Source: Actinomadura sp. NBRC 104425 (lineage in GTDB: Bacteria; Actinomycetota; Actinomycetes; Streptosporangiales; Streptosporangiaceae). Taken from it: 64,000 bases of DNA. The position numbers were made by a program, and so were the translations under genes. The notes below the pieces were generated by a model. That model did no database searches. It saw nothing but the letters and a program-made list of their open reading frames with translations, and was not told where the DNA came from. The DNA is taken from the NCBI RefSeq assembly GCF_030269545.1, contig NZ_BSTN01000002.1:62001-126000 (forward strand), written 5' to 3'. Positions 17,989 to 25,494 of this stretch are shown one piece after another; the first letter of the stretch is position 1, and every line of letters begins with the position of its first letter.

Positions 17989-18900
17989 GTGAAAAGGTTC
18001 ACCGCATGGCGACGGCGCCCATGGGCGGGCTACGCCGTCGTCCTGGCGGCCCTGGCGGCGATCGGCGTCCTCTATGCCGGCTTCACGCCGCAGAACGACC
18101 GCGCCGAGGCGGCCGGTAACGCCCAGGCAGCCGAGGATCTGCAGAACGGCCGGCAGCTCTACAACAAGAACTGCGCCAGCTGCCACGGCCAGAACGGCGA
18201 GGGCACCAAGGACGCCAACGGCAAGGCGATCGCCCCGAGCCTGCTGGGCGTCGGTGCGGCCTCGGTCGACTTCCAGGTCAGCACGGGCCGGATGCCGGCG
18301 ATGAACCCGGGCGCGCAGATGCCGCGCAAACGGCCGATCCCCGAGTTCAACGTCGACGTCAAGACCGACTACGAGGAGCCGGAGAAGCGCGAGGCCGCCG
18401 AGAAGCAGAAGGCCCAGGCCGAGAAGAACCTGGCCGACCTGCGCGCCTACATCGCCTCGCTGGGCGGCGGCCCCTCGGTGCCGACCGCCGAGCAGACCGA
18501 CCCGGACAAGGGCAACGCGGCCGCGGGCGGCAAGCTGTTTCGGACCAACTGCGCCCAGTGCCACAACTTCGTGGGCTCGGGCGGCGCGCTGACCGGCGGC
18601 AAGTACGCCCCGCCGCTGGACACCAGCGACGTGACGCCGACGCAGATCTACGAGGCCATGCTGACCGGGCCGCAGGCGATGCCGGTGTTCAACGACACCA
18701 CGCTGACGCCCGAGAACAAGCGGGACATCATCGCCTACCTGGTGAAGACGCGCGAGGAGCCCAACCCGGGCGGTAACGGCCTGGGCCGCGTCGGCCCGGT
18801 CTCCGAGGGCCTGGCGGGCTGGTTGATCGGACTCAGCCTGCTCGTCCTGGCGGCGATGTGGATCACCGCGAAGAAGCCGAAGAAGCTGAAGAAGTCATGA
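17989..18900 (+). CDS. qcrC: cytochrome bc1 complex di-haem cytochrome c subunit
   Basis: Membrane-anchored di-haem cytochrome c that replaces soluble cytochrome c in actinobacteria. 303 aa from GTG 17989, which has CGGGGAT just upstream (ATG 17968 is the alternative). N-terminal anchor helix about 12-32. Two haem c sites are seen: NCASCHG and NCAQCHN. A Lys/Glu-rich linker joins them, and a C-terminal helix is followed by a basic KKPKKLKKS tail. It hands electrons from the Rieske/cytochrome b core to CtaC. The stop overlaps the qcrA ATG. Confidence 0.96.
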   Translation: MKRFTAWRRRPWAGYAVVLAALAAIGVLYAGFTPQNDRAEAAGNAQAAEDLQNGRQLYNKNCASCHGQNGEGTKDANGKAIAPSLLGVGAASVDFQVSTGRMPAMNPGAQMPRKRPIPEFNVDVKTDYEEPEKREAAEKQKAQAEKNLADLRAYIASLGGGPSVPTAEQTDPDKGNAAAGGKLFRTNCAQCHNFVGSGGALTGGKYAPPLDTSDVTPTQIYEAMLTGPQAMPVFNDTTLTPENKRDIIAYLVKTREEPNPGGNGLGRVGPVSEGLAGWLIGLSLLVLAAMWITAKKPKKLKKS

Positions 18901-20012
18901 GCGAGAACAAGGACCAAGGCATCGGCGGCGCGCAGCGGCCGGGGGAGGAGGGCGGCGCGCCCGGACGCGTGGTCGGCACGCCGTCCCCCGCCGCCGAGCG
19001 GCGGCTGCTGCCCGAGGGCGACGTCTCCGCCTCCGAGGGCGCGGGCGAGGAGCTCGACGAGCAGTCGGCCAAGCGCGCCGAGCGCGTGGTGGCCGCGTTC
19101 TTCCTGCTCGCCTTCGCCGCCAGCGTGGCGTTCATCGCCTACTACATCGGATGGAGCGGCCGCAACGGCGGCATGCACGGCATCGAGCGGGCCCGCGAGT
19201 CCAACCTGTGGCTCGGCGGCACGATGACGCTGGCGTTCCTCGCCATGGCCATCGGCGTCACCATCTGGGTGCGGCGCCTGATGACCAGCAAGCCGATCGT
19301 GCAGGAGCGGCACGAGCTGCGCGCCGACGACGCCACCCGGGAGGCGTTCACCAAGACGTTCCTGGACGGCGCCCAGGAGAGCGGCATCACCAAGCGGCCG
19401 CTGCTGCGCCGCACGCTGCTGTTGGCCGCCGCGCCGCTGGGCCTGGCGCCGCTGGTGCTGCTGCGCGACCTCGGCCCGCTGCCGGAGAAGCGGCTGCGCC
19501 ACACCTGGTGGGGCGAGGCCGTCCGCAAGGCCCAGGCCGAGGGCAAGAAGGGCGTGCGCCTGGTGGTGGACGGCACCAACAAGCCGCTGAAGGTCAGCGA
19601 CTTCTCCACCCCCGGCGGCATGATCACCGTGCTGCCCGAGGGCATCGAGGAGCACGCAGAGAACCCGCTGAACGAGGTCGCCAAGGCGGTCACGATCCTC
19701 ATCAACATCCCGCCGGACCAGCTCAAGCCCGTCAAGGGCCGCGAGGAATGGCACGTCAACGGGATCGTGGCCTACTCGAAGATCTGCACGCACGTGGGCT
19801 GCCCGGCGGCGCTGTACGAGCAGACCACCCACCACATCCTGTGCCCGTGCCACCAGTCCACCTTCGACGCCACGGAGGGGGCCAAGGTCGTCTTCGGGCC
19901 GGCGGCGCGGCCGCTGCCGCAGCTGCCGCTGGCCCAGGACGACGAGGGCTACCTGGTGGCCACCGGCGACTTCCCCGAGCCCATCGGGCCGAGCTTCTGG
20001 GAGCGCGGATGA
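18897..20012 (+). CDS. qcrA: cytochrome bc1 complex Rieske iron-sulfur subunit
   Basis: Rieske protein of 371 aa, the long actinobacterial form. An acidic N-terminal region precedes three helices (about 62-82, 105-125 and 172-192). The C-terminal Rieske fold carries the [2Fe-2S] ligands CTHVGCPA and CPCHQSTF. ATG 18897 lies in an ATGA overlap with qcrC, and its own stop overlaps qcrB the same way, so the three are translationally coupled. Moves electrons from menaquinol at the Qo site to QcrC. Confidence 0.96.
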   Translation: MSENKDQGIGGAQRPGEEGGAPGRVVGTPSPAAERRLLPEGDVSASEGAGEELDEQSAKRAERVVAAFFLLAFAASVAFIAYYIGWSGRNGGMHGIERARESNLWLGGTMTLAFLAMAIGVTIWVRRLMTSKPIVQERHELRADDATREAFTKTFLDGAQESGITKRPLLRRTLLLAAAPLGLAPLVLLRDLGPLPEKRLRHTWWGEAVRKAQAEGKKGVRLVVDGTNKPLKVSDFSTPGGMITVLPEGIEEHAENPLNEVAKAVTILINIPPDQLKPVKGREEWHVNGIVAYSKICTHVGCPAALYEQTTHHILCPCHQSTFDATEGAKVVFGPAARPLPQLPLAQDDEGYLVATGDFPEPIGPSFWERG

Positions 20013-21667
20013 GCCAGACCGCACCGGCCGCCCCGAAGGCAATCGAGGGGTCGTTGAACTTCCTCGACGACCGCCTGGGGTCCACCACGTTCTTCAAGCG
20101 CAACGCGCGCAAGGTGTTCCCCGACCACTGGTCGTTCATGCTGGGCGAGATCGCCCTGTACTCGTTCGTCATCCTCCTGCTGACCGGCACGTTCCTCACG
20201 CTGTGGTTCAAGCCGAGCATGCACGAGGTGATCTACAACGGGTCGTACACCAAGCTCAACGGCGTGAAGATGTCCGAGGCGTACGCCTCGGCGCTGCACA
20301 TCAGCTTCGACGTGCGCGGCGGCCTGCTCATGCGGCAGCTGCACCACTGGGCCGCCATCCTGTTCATGGCGTCGATCATGGCGCACATGCTGCGGGTGTT
20401 CTTCACCGGCGCCTACCGCAAGCCGCGCGAGCTGAACTGGCTGATCGGCATCGGCATGTTCACGCTGGGCATGGTGGAGGGCCTGTTCGGCTACTCGCTG
20501 CCGGACGACCTGCTGTCGGGCACCGGTCTGCGCATCACCCAGGGCGTGCTCGAGGCGATCCCGCTCGTCGGCACCTACGGTTACATGTTCCTGTTCGGCG
20601 GCGAGTTCCCCGAGGGCGACAACGGCGACCTGATCCCGCGCCTGTTCACCCTGCACGTGCTGCTGATCCCGGGCATCATCCTGGCGCTGGTCACGGCGCA
20701 CATGATGATCATGTGGCATCAGAAGCACACCGCGATGCCGACCCGCAACCAGACCGAGCAGCAGGTCTACGGCTACCCGTTCTACCCGGTGTTCATGGCC
20801 AAGACGGGCGCCTACTTCCTGTTCACCTTCGGGGTGCTGGCGCTGCTGTCGACGCTCACCCAGATCAACCCGATCTGGCTGTTCGGGCCGTACGACCCGG
20901 GCGCCATCTCGGCGGGCTCGCAGCCCGACTTCTACATGGGCGTGCTCGAGGGCTCGCTGCGCATCATGCCCAACTGGGAGATCACCGCCGCGGGCCACAC
21001 GCTGAGCCTGAACGTGCTGATCCCCGCGCTGCTGCCGCTGGGCCTGGTGTTCGGCGGTGCGGCCGCGTGGCCGTTCATCGAACGGTGGGTGACCGGCGAC
21101 AACCGCAGCCACCACGTCAACGAGCGTCCGCGCAACGCCCCGGTCCGCACCGGCGTGGGCATGGCGGCCGTCACCTTCTACGGGCTGCTGTGGCTGGCGG
21201 GCGCCAACGACCTGCTCGCCGAGCGGTTCCACGTCTCGCTGTTCGCGACCACGTGGTTCTTCCGGTTCGCGATCTTCATCGGGCCGGTCCTGGCGTACAT
21301 CGTCACCAAGCGGATCTGCCTGGGCCTGCAGCGCAAGGACGCGGCGGTGATCGACCACGGCGTGGAGAGCGGCATCATCGTCATGTCGCCCGAGGGCAAG
21401 TTCAGCGAGCGGCACACTCCGGTCAAGGAGGACGACAAGATCGTCATCCTGAGCAAGGAGAACGCCAAGCCGGAGGCCCCGGCGGTGGACGCGTCCGGCG
21501 TCCCCGCTCCGGGCACCAAGGGCCCGATGGGCTTCCTGCGCTCGCGGCTCCAGCGGGCCTGGACCTTCGACGACATCCCCGTCGAGGACAAGGGCCACCA
21601 CGGCGAGCACCACGAGGTCGAGGGCGCGGAGCACAGCGGCGCCGAGCAGAAGGAGCTCAGCCGCTAG
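20009..21667 (+). CDS. qcrB: cytochrome bc1 complex cytochrome b subunit
   Basis: Di-haem cytochrome b, 552 aa. RGGLLMRQLHHWAAILF and ARVMAHMLRVF-like segments supply the bis-His haem ligands. The Qo-site motif appears in place of PEWY as DPGAISAGSQPDFYMG, a PDFY variant typical of actinobacteria. A long cytosolic His/Glu-rich tail ends GHHGEHHEVEGAEHSG. Last gene of ctaE-qcrCAB; a strong hairpin follows. This subunit is the target of anti-tubercular Q203-type inhibitors in mycobacteria. Confidence 0.96.
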   Translation: MSQTAPAAPKAIEGSLNFLDDRLGSTTFFKRNARKVFPDHWSFMLGEIALYSFVILLLTGTFLTLWFKPSMHEVIYNGSYTKLNGVKMSEAYASALHISFDVRGGLLMRQLHHWAAILFMASIMAHMLRVFFTGAYRKPRELNWLIGIGMFTLGMVEGLFGYSLPDDLLSGTGLRITQGVLEAIPLVGTYGYMFLFGGEFPEGDNGDLIPRLFTLHVLLIPGIILALVTAHMMIMWHQKHTAMPTRNQTEQQVYGYPFYPVFMAKTGAYFLFTFGVLALLSTLTQINPIWLFGPYDPGAISAGSQPDFYMGVLEGSLRIMPNWEITAAGHTLSLNVLIPALLPLGLVFGGAAAWPFIERWVTGDNRSHHVNERPRNAPVRTGVGMAAVTFYGLLWLAGANDLLAERFHVSLFATTWFFRFAIFIGPVLAYIVTKRICLGLQRKDAAVIDHGVESGIIVMSPEGKFSERHTPVKEDDKIVILSKENAKPEAPAVDASGVPAPGTKGPMGFLRSRLQRAWTFDDIPVEDKGHHGEHHEVEGAEHSGAEQKELSR

Positions 21668-21688
21668 CATCCGCCGTAACACCACGAC

Positions 21689-21722
21689 GAGGGCCCGTCA
21701 CCGCGCATGGTGGCGGGCCCTC
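21689..21722 (+). terminator. terminator after qcrB
   Basis: A 14-bp stem with one G-T pair (21689-21702 with 21709-21722) and a 6-nt loop, 21 bp after the qcrB stop. It lies between qcrB and the mannosyltransferase gene, so the latter should have its own promoter. Confidence 0.8.
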
Positions 21723-21748
21723 GCGTCATCCGACTCACCGACAGGTCC

Positions 21749-22882
21749 ATGAACTCCACGCGCACCCTCGTCGTCACCAACGACTTCCCGCCGCGGCCGG
21801 GCGGCATCCAGGCGTTCGTGCACAACCTGGCGCTGCGGCGCCCGGCCGGCTCGGTCGTGGTGTACGCGCCCGCCTGGAAGGGGGCGGCGGCGTTCGACGC
21901 CGCGCAGCCGTTCCCGGTGGTGCGGCACCCCACGTCGCTGATGCTGCCCGAGCCGGCCGTGCTGCGCCGCGCGGGCGACATCGCCCGGGCGGAGGGGTGC
22001 GACTCGGTGCTGTTCGGGGCCGCCGCCCCGCTGGGGCTGCTCGCCGCGCCGCTGCGCCGGTACGGGGTGGAGCGGTTCGTCGGCGTCACCCACGGGCACG
22101 AGGCCGGATGGGCGTCGCTTCCGGTGGCGCGCCGGGTGCTGCACCGTATCGGCGACACCGTGGACGTGCTGACGTACCTGGGGGAGTACACCCGGTCGCG
22201 TATGGCGCGGGCGCTGTCTCCTGCTGCCGCCGCGCGCATGTCCCGTCTGGCCCCGGGCGTGGACGAGAAGGTCTTCTTCCCCGGCGCGGGGGGCGAGCGG
22301 ATCCGCGAACGGTACGGGCTGACGGGCCGTCCCGTCGTCGTGTGCGTGTCGCGGCTGGTGCCGCGCAAGGGGCAGGACGCGCTCATCCACGCCTGGCCCC
22401 GCGTGCGGCGGGAGGTGCCGGACGCGGCGTTGCTGCTCGTCGGCGGGGGGCCGTACCGTCCTCGGCTCGAGCGCCTGGCCGCTTCGCTGGGCGTGGCCGA
22501 CGCGGTGGTGTTCACCGGCAGCGTGCCGTGGGAGGAGCTGCCCGCGCACTACGACGCGGGCGACGTGTTCGCCATGCCGTGCCGCACCCGCCGCAGGGGG
22601 CTGGACGTCGAAGGGCTCGGCATCGTCTACCTGGAGGCGTCCGCCACGGGGCTGCCCGTCGTCGCGGGGGATTCCGGCGGCGCGCCCGACGCGGTGCTGG
22701 ACGGCGAGACGGGCGTGGTCGTGCGGGGGCGTTCGGTGCCCGCGGTGGCCGCCGCCGTGGTCGGCCTGCTCCGCGACCCGGGCAGGGCCCGGGAGATGGG
22801 GCAGCGCGGACGCGCCTGGGTGGAGGCCGAGTGGCGGTGGGACGTGCAGGCCGCCCGTCTCGACGCGCTGCTCAACCCGTGA
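21749..22882 (+). CDS. pimB: GT4 glycosyltransferase, PimB-like mannosyltransferase
   Basis: GT-B fold glycosyltransferase of 377 aa. Family features are NDFPPRPGGIQAFVHNL (acceptor-side loop), GVTHGHEAGW, VSRLVPRKGQD, LLVGGGPYRPRLE and the EX7E-like EGLGIVYLEASATGLPVVAGDSGG region. The relative adjacent to qcrCAB in mycobacteria is PimB', which adds the second mannose to phosphatidylinositol mannoside from GDP-mannose; synteny plus motifs support that role. Acceptor specificity is inferred. ATG 21749 has a weak ribosome site (ACAGG). It ends at a shared bidirectional hairpin. Confidence 0.82.
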   Translation: MNSTRTLVVTNDFPPRPGGIQAFVHNLALRRPAGSVVVYAPAWKGAAAFDAAQPFPVVRHPTSLMLPEPAVLRRAGDIARAEGCDSVLFGAAAPLGLLAAPLRRYGVERFVGVTHGHEAGWASLPVARRVLHRIGDTVDVLTYLGEYTRSRMARALSPAAAARMSRLAPGVDEKVFFPGAGGERIRERYGLTGRPVVVCVSRLVPRKGQDALIHAWPRVRREVPDAALLLVGGGPYRPRLERLAASLGVADAVVFTGSVPWEELPAHYDAGDVFAMPCRTRRRGLDVEGLGIVYLEASATGLPVVAGDSGGAPDAVLDGETGVVVRGRSVPAVAAAVVGLLRDPGRAREMGQRGRAWVEAEWRWDVQAARLDALLNP

Positions 22883-22891
22883 TCGCATAGG

Positions 22892-22953
22892 GGCCGGTTC
22901 CGCGGGGTCCCCGCCGCCGCGCCGTCGGTGGGGCGCCCGTCGCGGAACCGGCC
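22892..22953. terminator. long-loop inverted repeat between convergent genes
   Basis: Perfect 13-bp arms (22892-22904 with 22941-22953) enclose a 36-nt GC-rich loop that can fold further. It sits exactly between the stop of the PimB-like gene and the stop of a small minus-strand frame, so it may serve both. No U-tract on either side. Confidence 0.6.
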
Positions 22954-22955
22954 GG

Positions 22956-23234
22956 TCAGGGGACCGCGGCGAAGCGCCGGCGGCGCGCGGGTGGGGCCGC
23001 CCCGGCTCCCGTCGACCAGTTCCACGCGGCCCCTTGCCGAGGAGGGCGGGTGATCCCGGCGGTGCCGTCCCCGGCGCCCTGCGTGGGGGAGGACCTGGAG
23101 GCGGGCGCCCGGTGTGGACGGGCCGGCCCGGCGGGATCGGGGGTGCGTGGACGGGAGCCCGGGGCGCGGCCCCGGCATGCGGCCGCGGCGGGACGGGAGA
23201 AGGGGTGGGCCGCCCCGCTGCGAGGGTCGTTCAT
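22956..23234 (-). CDS. small hypothetical protein (92 aa)
   Basis: Open frame of 92 codons with an excellent ribosome site (GGAGGAGG, 7 nt before ATG 23234) and a TAGCGT -10-like box about 40 bp upstream. It stops right at the shared inverted repeat. The product is Pro/Ala/Arg-rich, with one tryptophan pair (AAWNWSTG) and a basic C-terminus (ARRRRFAAVP). No transmembrane segment or known domain. Third-codon positions are mostly G/C, as in neighbours. It could be a real small protein or a fortuitous frame in GC-rich DNA; ribosome site and terminator placement favour the first. Confidence 0.4.
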   Translation of the reverse strand: MNDPRSGAAHPFSRPAAAACRGRAPGSRPRTPDPAGPARPHRAPASRSSPTQGAGDGTAGITRPPRQGAAWNWSTGAGAAPPARRRRFAAVP

Positions 23235-23356
23235 CGGGGCACCTCCTCCGTTGCGCCGGCGACCGATGACGTTCCCGACGCTAGGGCGGGCGGATGGCGC
23301 CGCGAACCCCGTTAAAGCCCATTTAAGCGACAAATCAGACAGTGCTAAGGCCGTGA

Positions 23357-24565
23357 TCACCGGCCGGAGCGGGCGGGGCCGGCGGTGCGCGGGCGGGCCA
23401 GCGCCACCACCGCACCCGCCGCGAGCAGGGCGGACAGCGCGAAACCGAGCACGGCCAGGCCGTGCGCGGCCAGCGCCCCGGCGATCTGCGGGCCCAGGCT
23501 GGCCCCGGCGAACAGCAGCGCCGAGTAGAGCGAGACGGCGGGCGCGCGGGCGGCGCCGGCCCGGGACCCGATCGTGTCGATCAGGGTGGGGACGGCGACC
23601 GCGATGCCCGCGGTGACCAGCATGAGCAGCAGCGCCAGCCCGAGCGTGCCGGGGTGCAGCAGGCCGACCAGGGCCACACCCGCCGCCGCCGTGGCGAGGG
23701 CCAGGGCCAGCCGCGCGGGGGCGGGCACGCGCGACAGCCGCGAGGCGAGGAACGGCACGGCCAGGATCACCGGCAGCGCGCTCGCCCGCAGTTCGAGCAG
23801 CCCGGTCGTGCCGGTCAGCTGCAGTCCGGTGTAGACCGCGACGAACGCGGCCAGCACCGTGGTCGTGGCCAGGTAGAGCGGCAGCAGGTCGCGCCTGACC
23901 AGCAGCGTGGGCATGGCGCGGTAGGCGTCCAGCGGGGAGCCGCCGGCGCGCGGCTCGTCCGGCAGCAGCACCCGGGACAGGACGACGGCGAGCAGGGTGA
24001 ACGCGGCGGCGCCGGCGAAGAAGAACGCGCGCCAGTCCAGCGCCGCGGCCAGCCCCTGCGCGACCAGCTGCCCGACCACCGCGGCCGACAGGAACCCGGT
24101 GGTCAGCAGGGTCACGGTGGTGAGCCGGTGGCGGGGGGCGACGCGTTCGGCGATGTAGGCCATGGCCACGGGCGGGAACGCGCCGGTCGTCACCCCCTGC
24201 AGCACGCGCAGGGCCAGCGCGGCGTGCGGGCCGGGGGCCGCCGCCACCAGCCCCGTGGTGACGGCCGTGGCGGCGATGCCGGCGACGATGACGCGGCGGC
24301 GCCCGAACCGGTCCGACAGCGGGCCGAACAGCAGGAAGCCGGCCGCGTACCCGAGCCCGAAGACGCTGACCAGCCAGGTCAGCGACGCCGCACCGGCATG
24401 CCAGCCCGCGGCGGCCGGGCCGAGTAGCGGGATCATCCCGTACAGCTGCGAGGTGGCCAGCAGTGCGGTGAGGCCCAGCACCGCCGCCGTCCGGACGGCG
24501 GGGGCGTAGCGGCTCCGGTCGGCGGAGGCGGCGGACGCCATCGGTGGGGACGTAGTGCACTCCAT
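23357..24565 (-). CDS. MFS transporter (drug-efflux type)
   Basis: Twelve-helix major facilitator of 402 aa. The helix 2-3 loop motif is GPLSDRFGRRRVIVAG (motif A), and a motif-C-like TTGFLSAAVVGQLVAQG occurs in helix 5. Relatives are proton-driven exporters of small molecules or drugs. It is divergent from a TetR gene and shares its operator region. Its promoter (TTGACT 24598-24603, 18-bp spacer, TACCGT 24574-24579) has the first operator inside the spacer, so repression by the TetR protein is very likely. The -10 box ends 8 nt from ATG 24565, giving a near-leaderless mRNA. The substrate cannot be told from sequence. Confidence 0.88.
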   Translation of the reverse strand: MECTTSPPMASAASADRSRYAPAVRTAAVLGLTALLATSQLYGMIPLLGPAAAGWHAGAASLTWLVSVFGLGYAAGFLLFGPLSDRFGRRRVIVAGIAATAVTTGLVAAAPGPHAALALRVLQGVTTGAFPPVAMAYIAERVAPRHRLTTVTLLTTGFLSAAVVGQLVAQGLAAALDWRAFFFAGAAAFTLLAVVLSRVLLPDEPRAGGSPLDAYRAMPTLLVRRDLLPLYLATTTVLAAFVAVYTGLQLTGTTGLLELRASALPVILAVPFLASRLSRVPAPARLALALATAAAGVALVGLLHPGTLGLALLLMLVTAGIAVAVPTLIDTIGSRAGAARAPAVSLYSALLFAGASLGPQIAGALAAHGLAVLGFALSALLAAGAVVALARPRTAGPARSGR

Positions 24566-24573
24566 GCTCGGCG

Positions 24574-24603
24574 ACGGTAACCAACCAACCGGTTGGGAGT
24601 CAA
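24574..24603 (-). promoter_or_regulatory. promoter of MFS exporter
   Basis: Minus strand: -35 TTGACT (24598-24603), 18-nt spacer, -10 TACCGT (24574-24579). The palindrome CCAACCGGTTGG occupies 24585-24596, within the spacer. Expected start is at or just before ATG 24565. Confidence 0.75.
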
Positions 24604-24616
24604 CCAACCGGTTGGT
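24585..24616. promoter_or_regulatory. two palindromic TetR operators
   Basis: The 12-bp palindrome CCAACCGGTTGG occurs at 24585-24596 and again at 24604-24615 (extended to ACCAACCGGTTGGT at 24603-24616), 19 bp centre to centre, nearly two helical turns on one DNA face. One copy lies in the MFS promoter spacer, the other over the -35 position of the tetR promoter, so one repressor can shut both genes. Confidence 0.85.
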
Positions 24617-24629
24617 GGCCAATGCTGGC

Positions 24630-24635
24630 TATCAT
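24630..24635 (+). promoter_or_regulatory. -10 box of tetR gene (leaderless)
   Basis: TATCAT, 7 nt before ATG 24643; the second operator lies where the -35 element would be. Confidence 0.55.
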
Positions 24636-24642
24636 GTCCCCC

Positions 24643-25275
24643 ATGCCCAGCGATCACGTCCCGTCCACCTCCGCCGCGCCCGGCAGGGCCGCCTCGCCGC
24701 GCGCCGAGTCCACCCGGCTGGCACTGCTCGCCGCCGCCCGCGAGGAGTTCGCCGAGCGCGGCATCGCCGGCGCTCGGGTGGACCGCATCGCGCGCCGGGC
24801 CGGCGTCAACAAGGAGCGGATCTACGGCTACTTCGGCAGCAAGGAGAAGCTGTTCGACGCCGTGATCGAGACCGCGCTGGACGAGCTGGTCGAGGTCACC
24901 GCGCTGCCGGGCGACGACCCGGCCGGGTGGGTGGGGCGGATGTTCGACTACTACCGCGAGCACCCCGACCTGGCGCGGCTGCTGCTGTGGGAGGGGCTGT
25001 ACGGCCGCACCGAGAGTCTGCCCGAGCAGCGGCGGCGGATCGCGCACTGCCAGGACAAGATCGACTCGCTGGCCGCGCACCTGGGGCGCGAGCCGTCGCA
25101 CGAGATCGGGCGGCTGCTGCTCACACTGATCGGCCTGGCCTTGATACCCCTGGCGTTTCCGCAGCTCGCCGAGCTGTTCCGCACTCCCGTGGACGGTCCG
25201 GAAGCGGCCGCCGAAATGCGTGAACATCTGACCGCCTTCGTGCGTATGGCACTGGCGAACGCCGATTTTTCGTGA
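24643..25275 (+). CDS. TetR-family transcriptional repressor
   Basis: Dimeric DNA-binding repressor, 210 aa. The N-terminal helix-turn-helix is GIAGARVDRIARRAGVNKERIYGYFGSKEKLF (about residues 35-65 in two parts around the recognition helix RAGVNKERIYGYF). The C-terminal ligand domain is short and ends REHLTAFVRMALANADFS. ATG 24643 was chosen over ATG 24622 and 24634 because the -10 box TATCAT overlaps the latter. It almost certainly binds the two CCAACCGGTTGG palindromes and controls itself and the divergent MFS exporter. The inducer, probably a substrate of the pump, is unknown. Confidence 0.9.
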   Translation: MPSDHVPSTSAAPGRAASPRAESTRLALLAAAREEFAERGIAGARVDRIARRAGVNKERIYGYFGSKEKLFDAVIETALDELVEVTALPGDDPAGWVGRMFDYYREHPDLARLLLWEGLYGRTESLPEQRRRIAHCQDKIDSLAAHLGREPSHEIGRLLLTLIGLALIPLAFPQLAELFRTPVDGPEAAAEMREHLTAFVRMALANADFS

Positions 25276-25494
25276 CCGGTGCACATCGAAGTGGCTCATG
25301 GGGCGTATGCTCCGTGGGTGCGGGCCGACCCCGGCGAAGGGGGACGCCTCGGACGCCACGGGAGTAGAGCGGGCTCCCGGTGTGGCGGCCGCACTGTCTC
25401 AGGGAACCGGCGCCGGGTATGAGCGGGCCCGGCGCGGTAGGGGCCTTACGCCTGCGTTCGCCGAGCGCTCCGCCTCCTTCGACAGGAGAGGGGC

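Noticed and set aside
24622..24636. ATG 24622 or 24634 as tetR start
   Set aside because: Both lie upstream of or overlap the -10 hexamer TATCAT; the leaderless ATG 24643 fits better.
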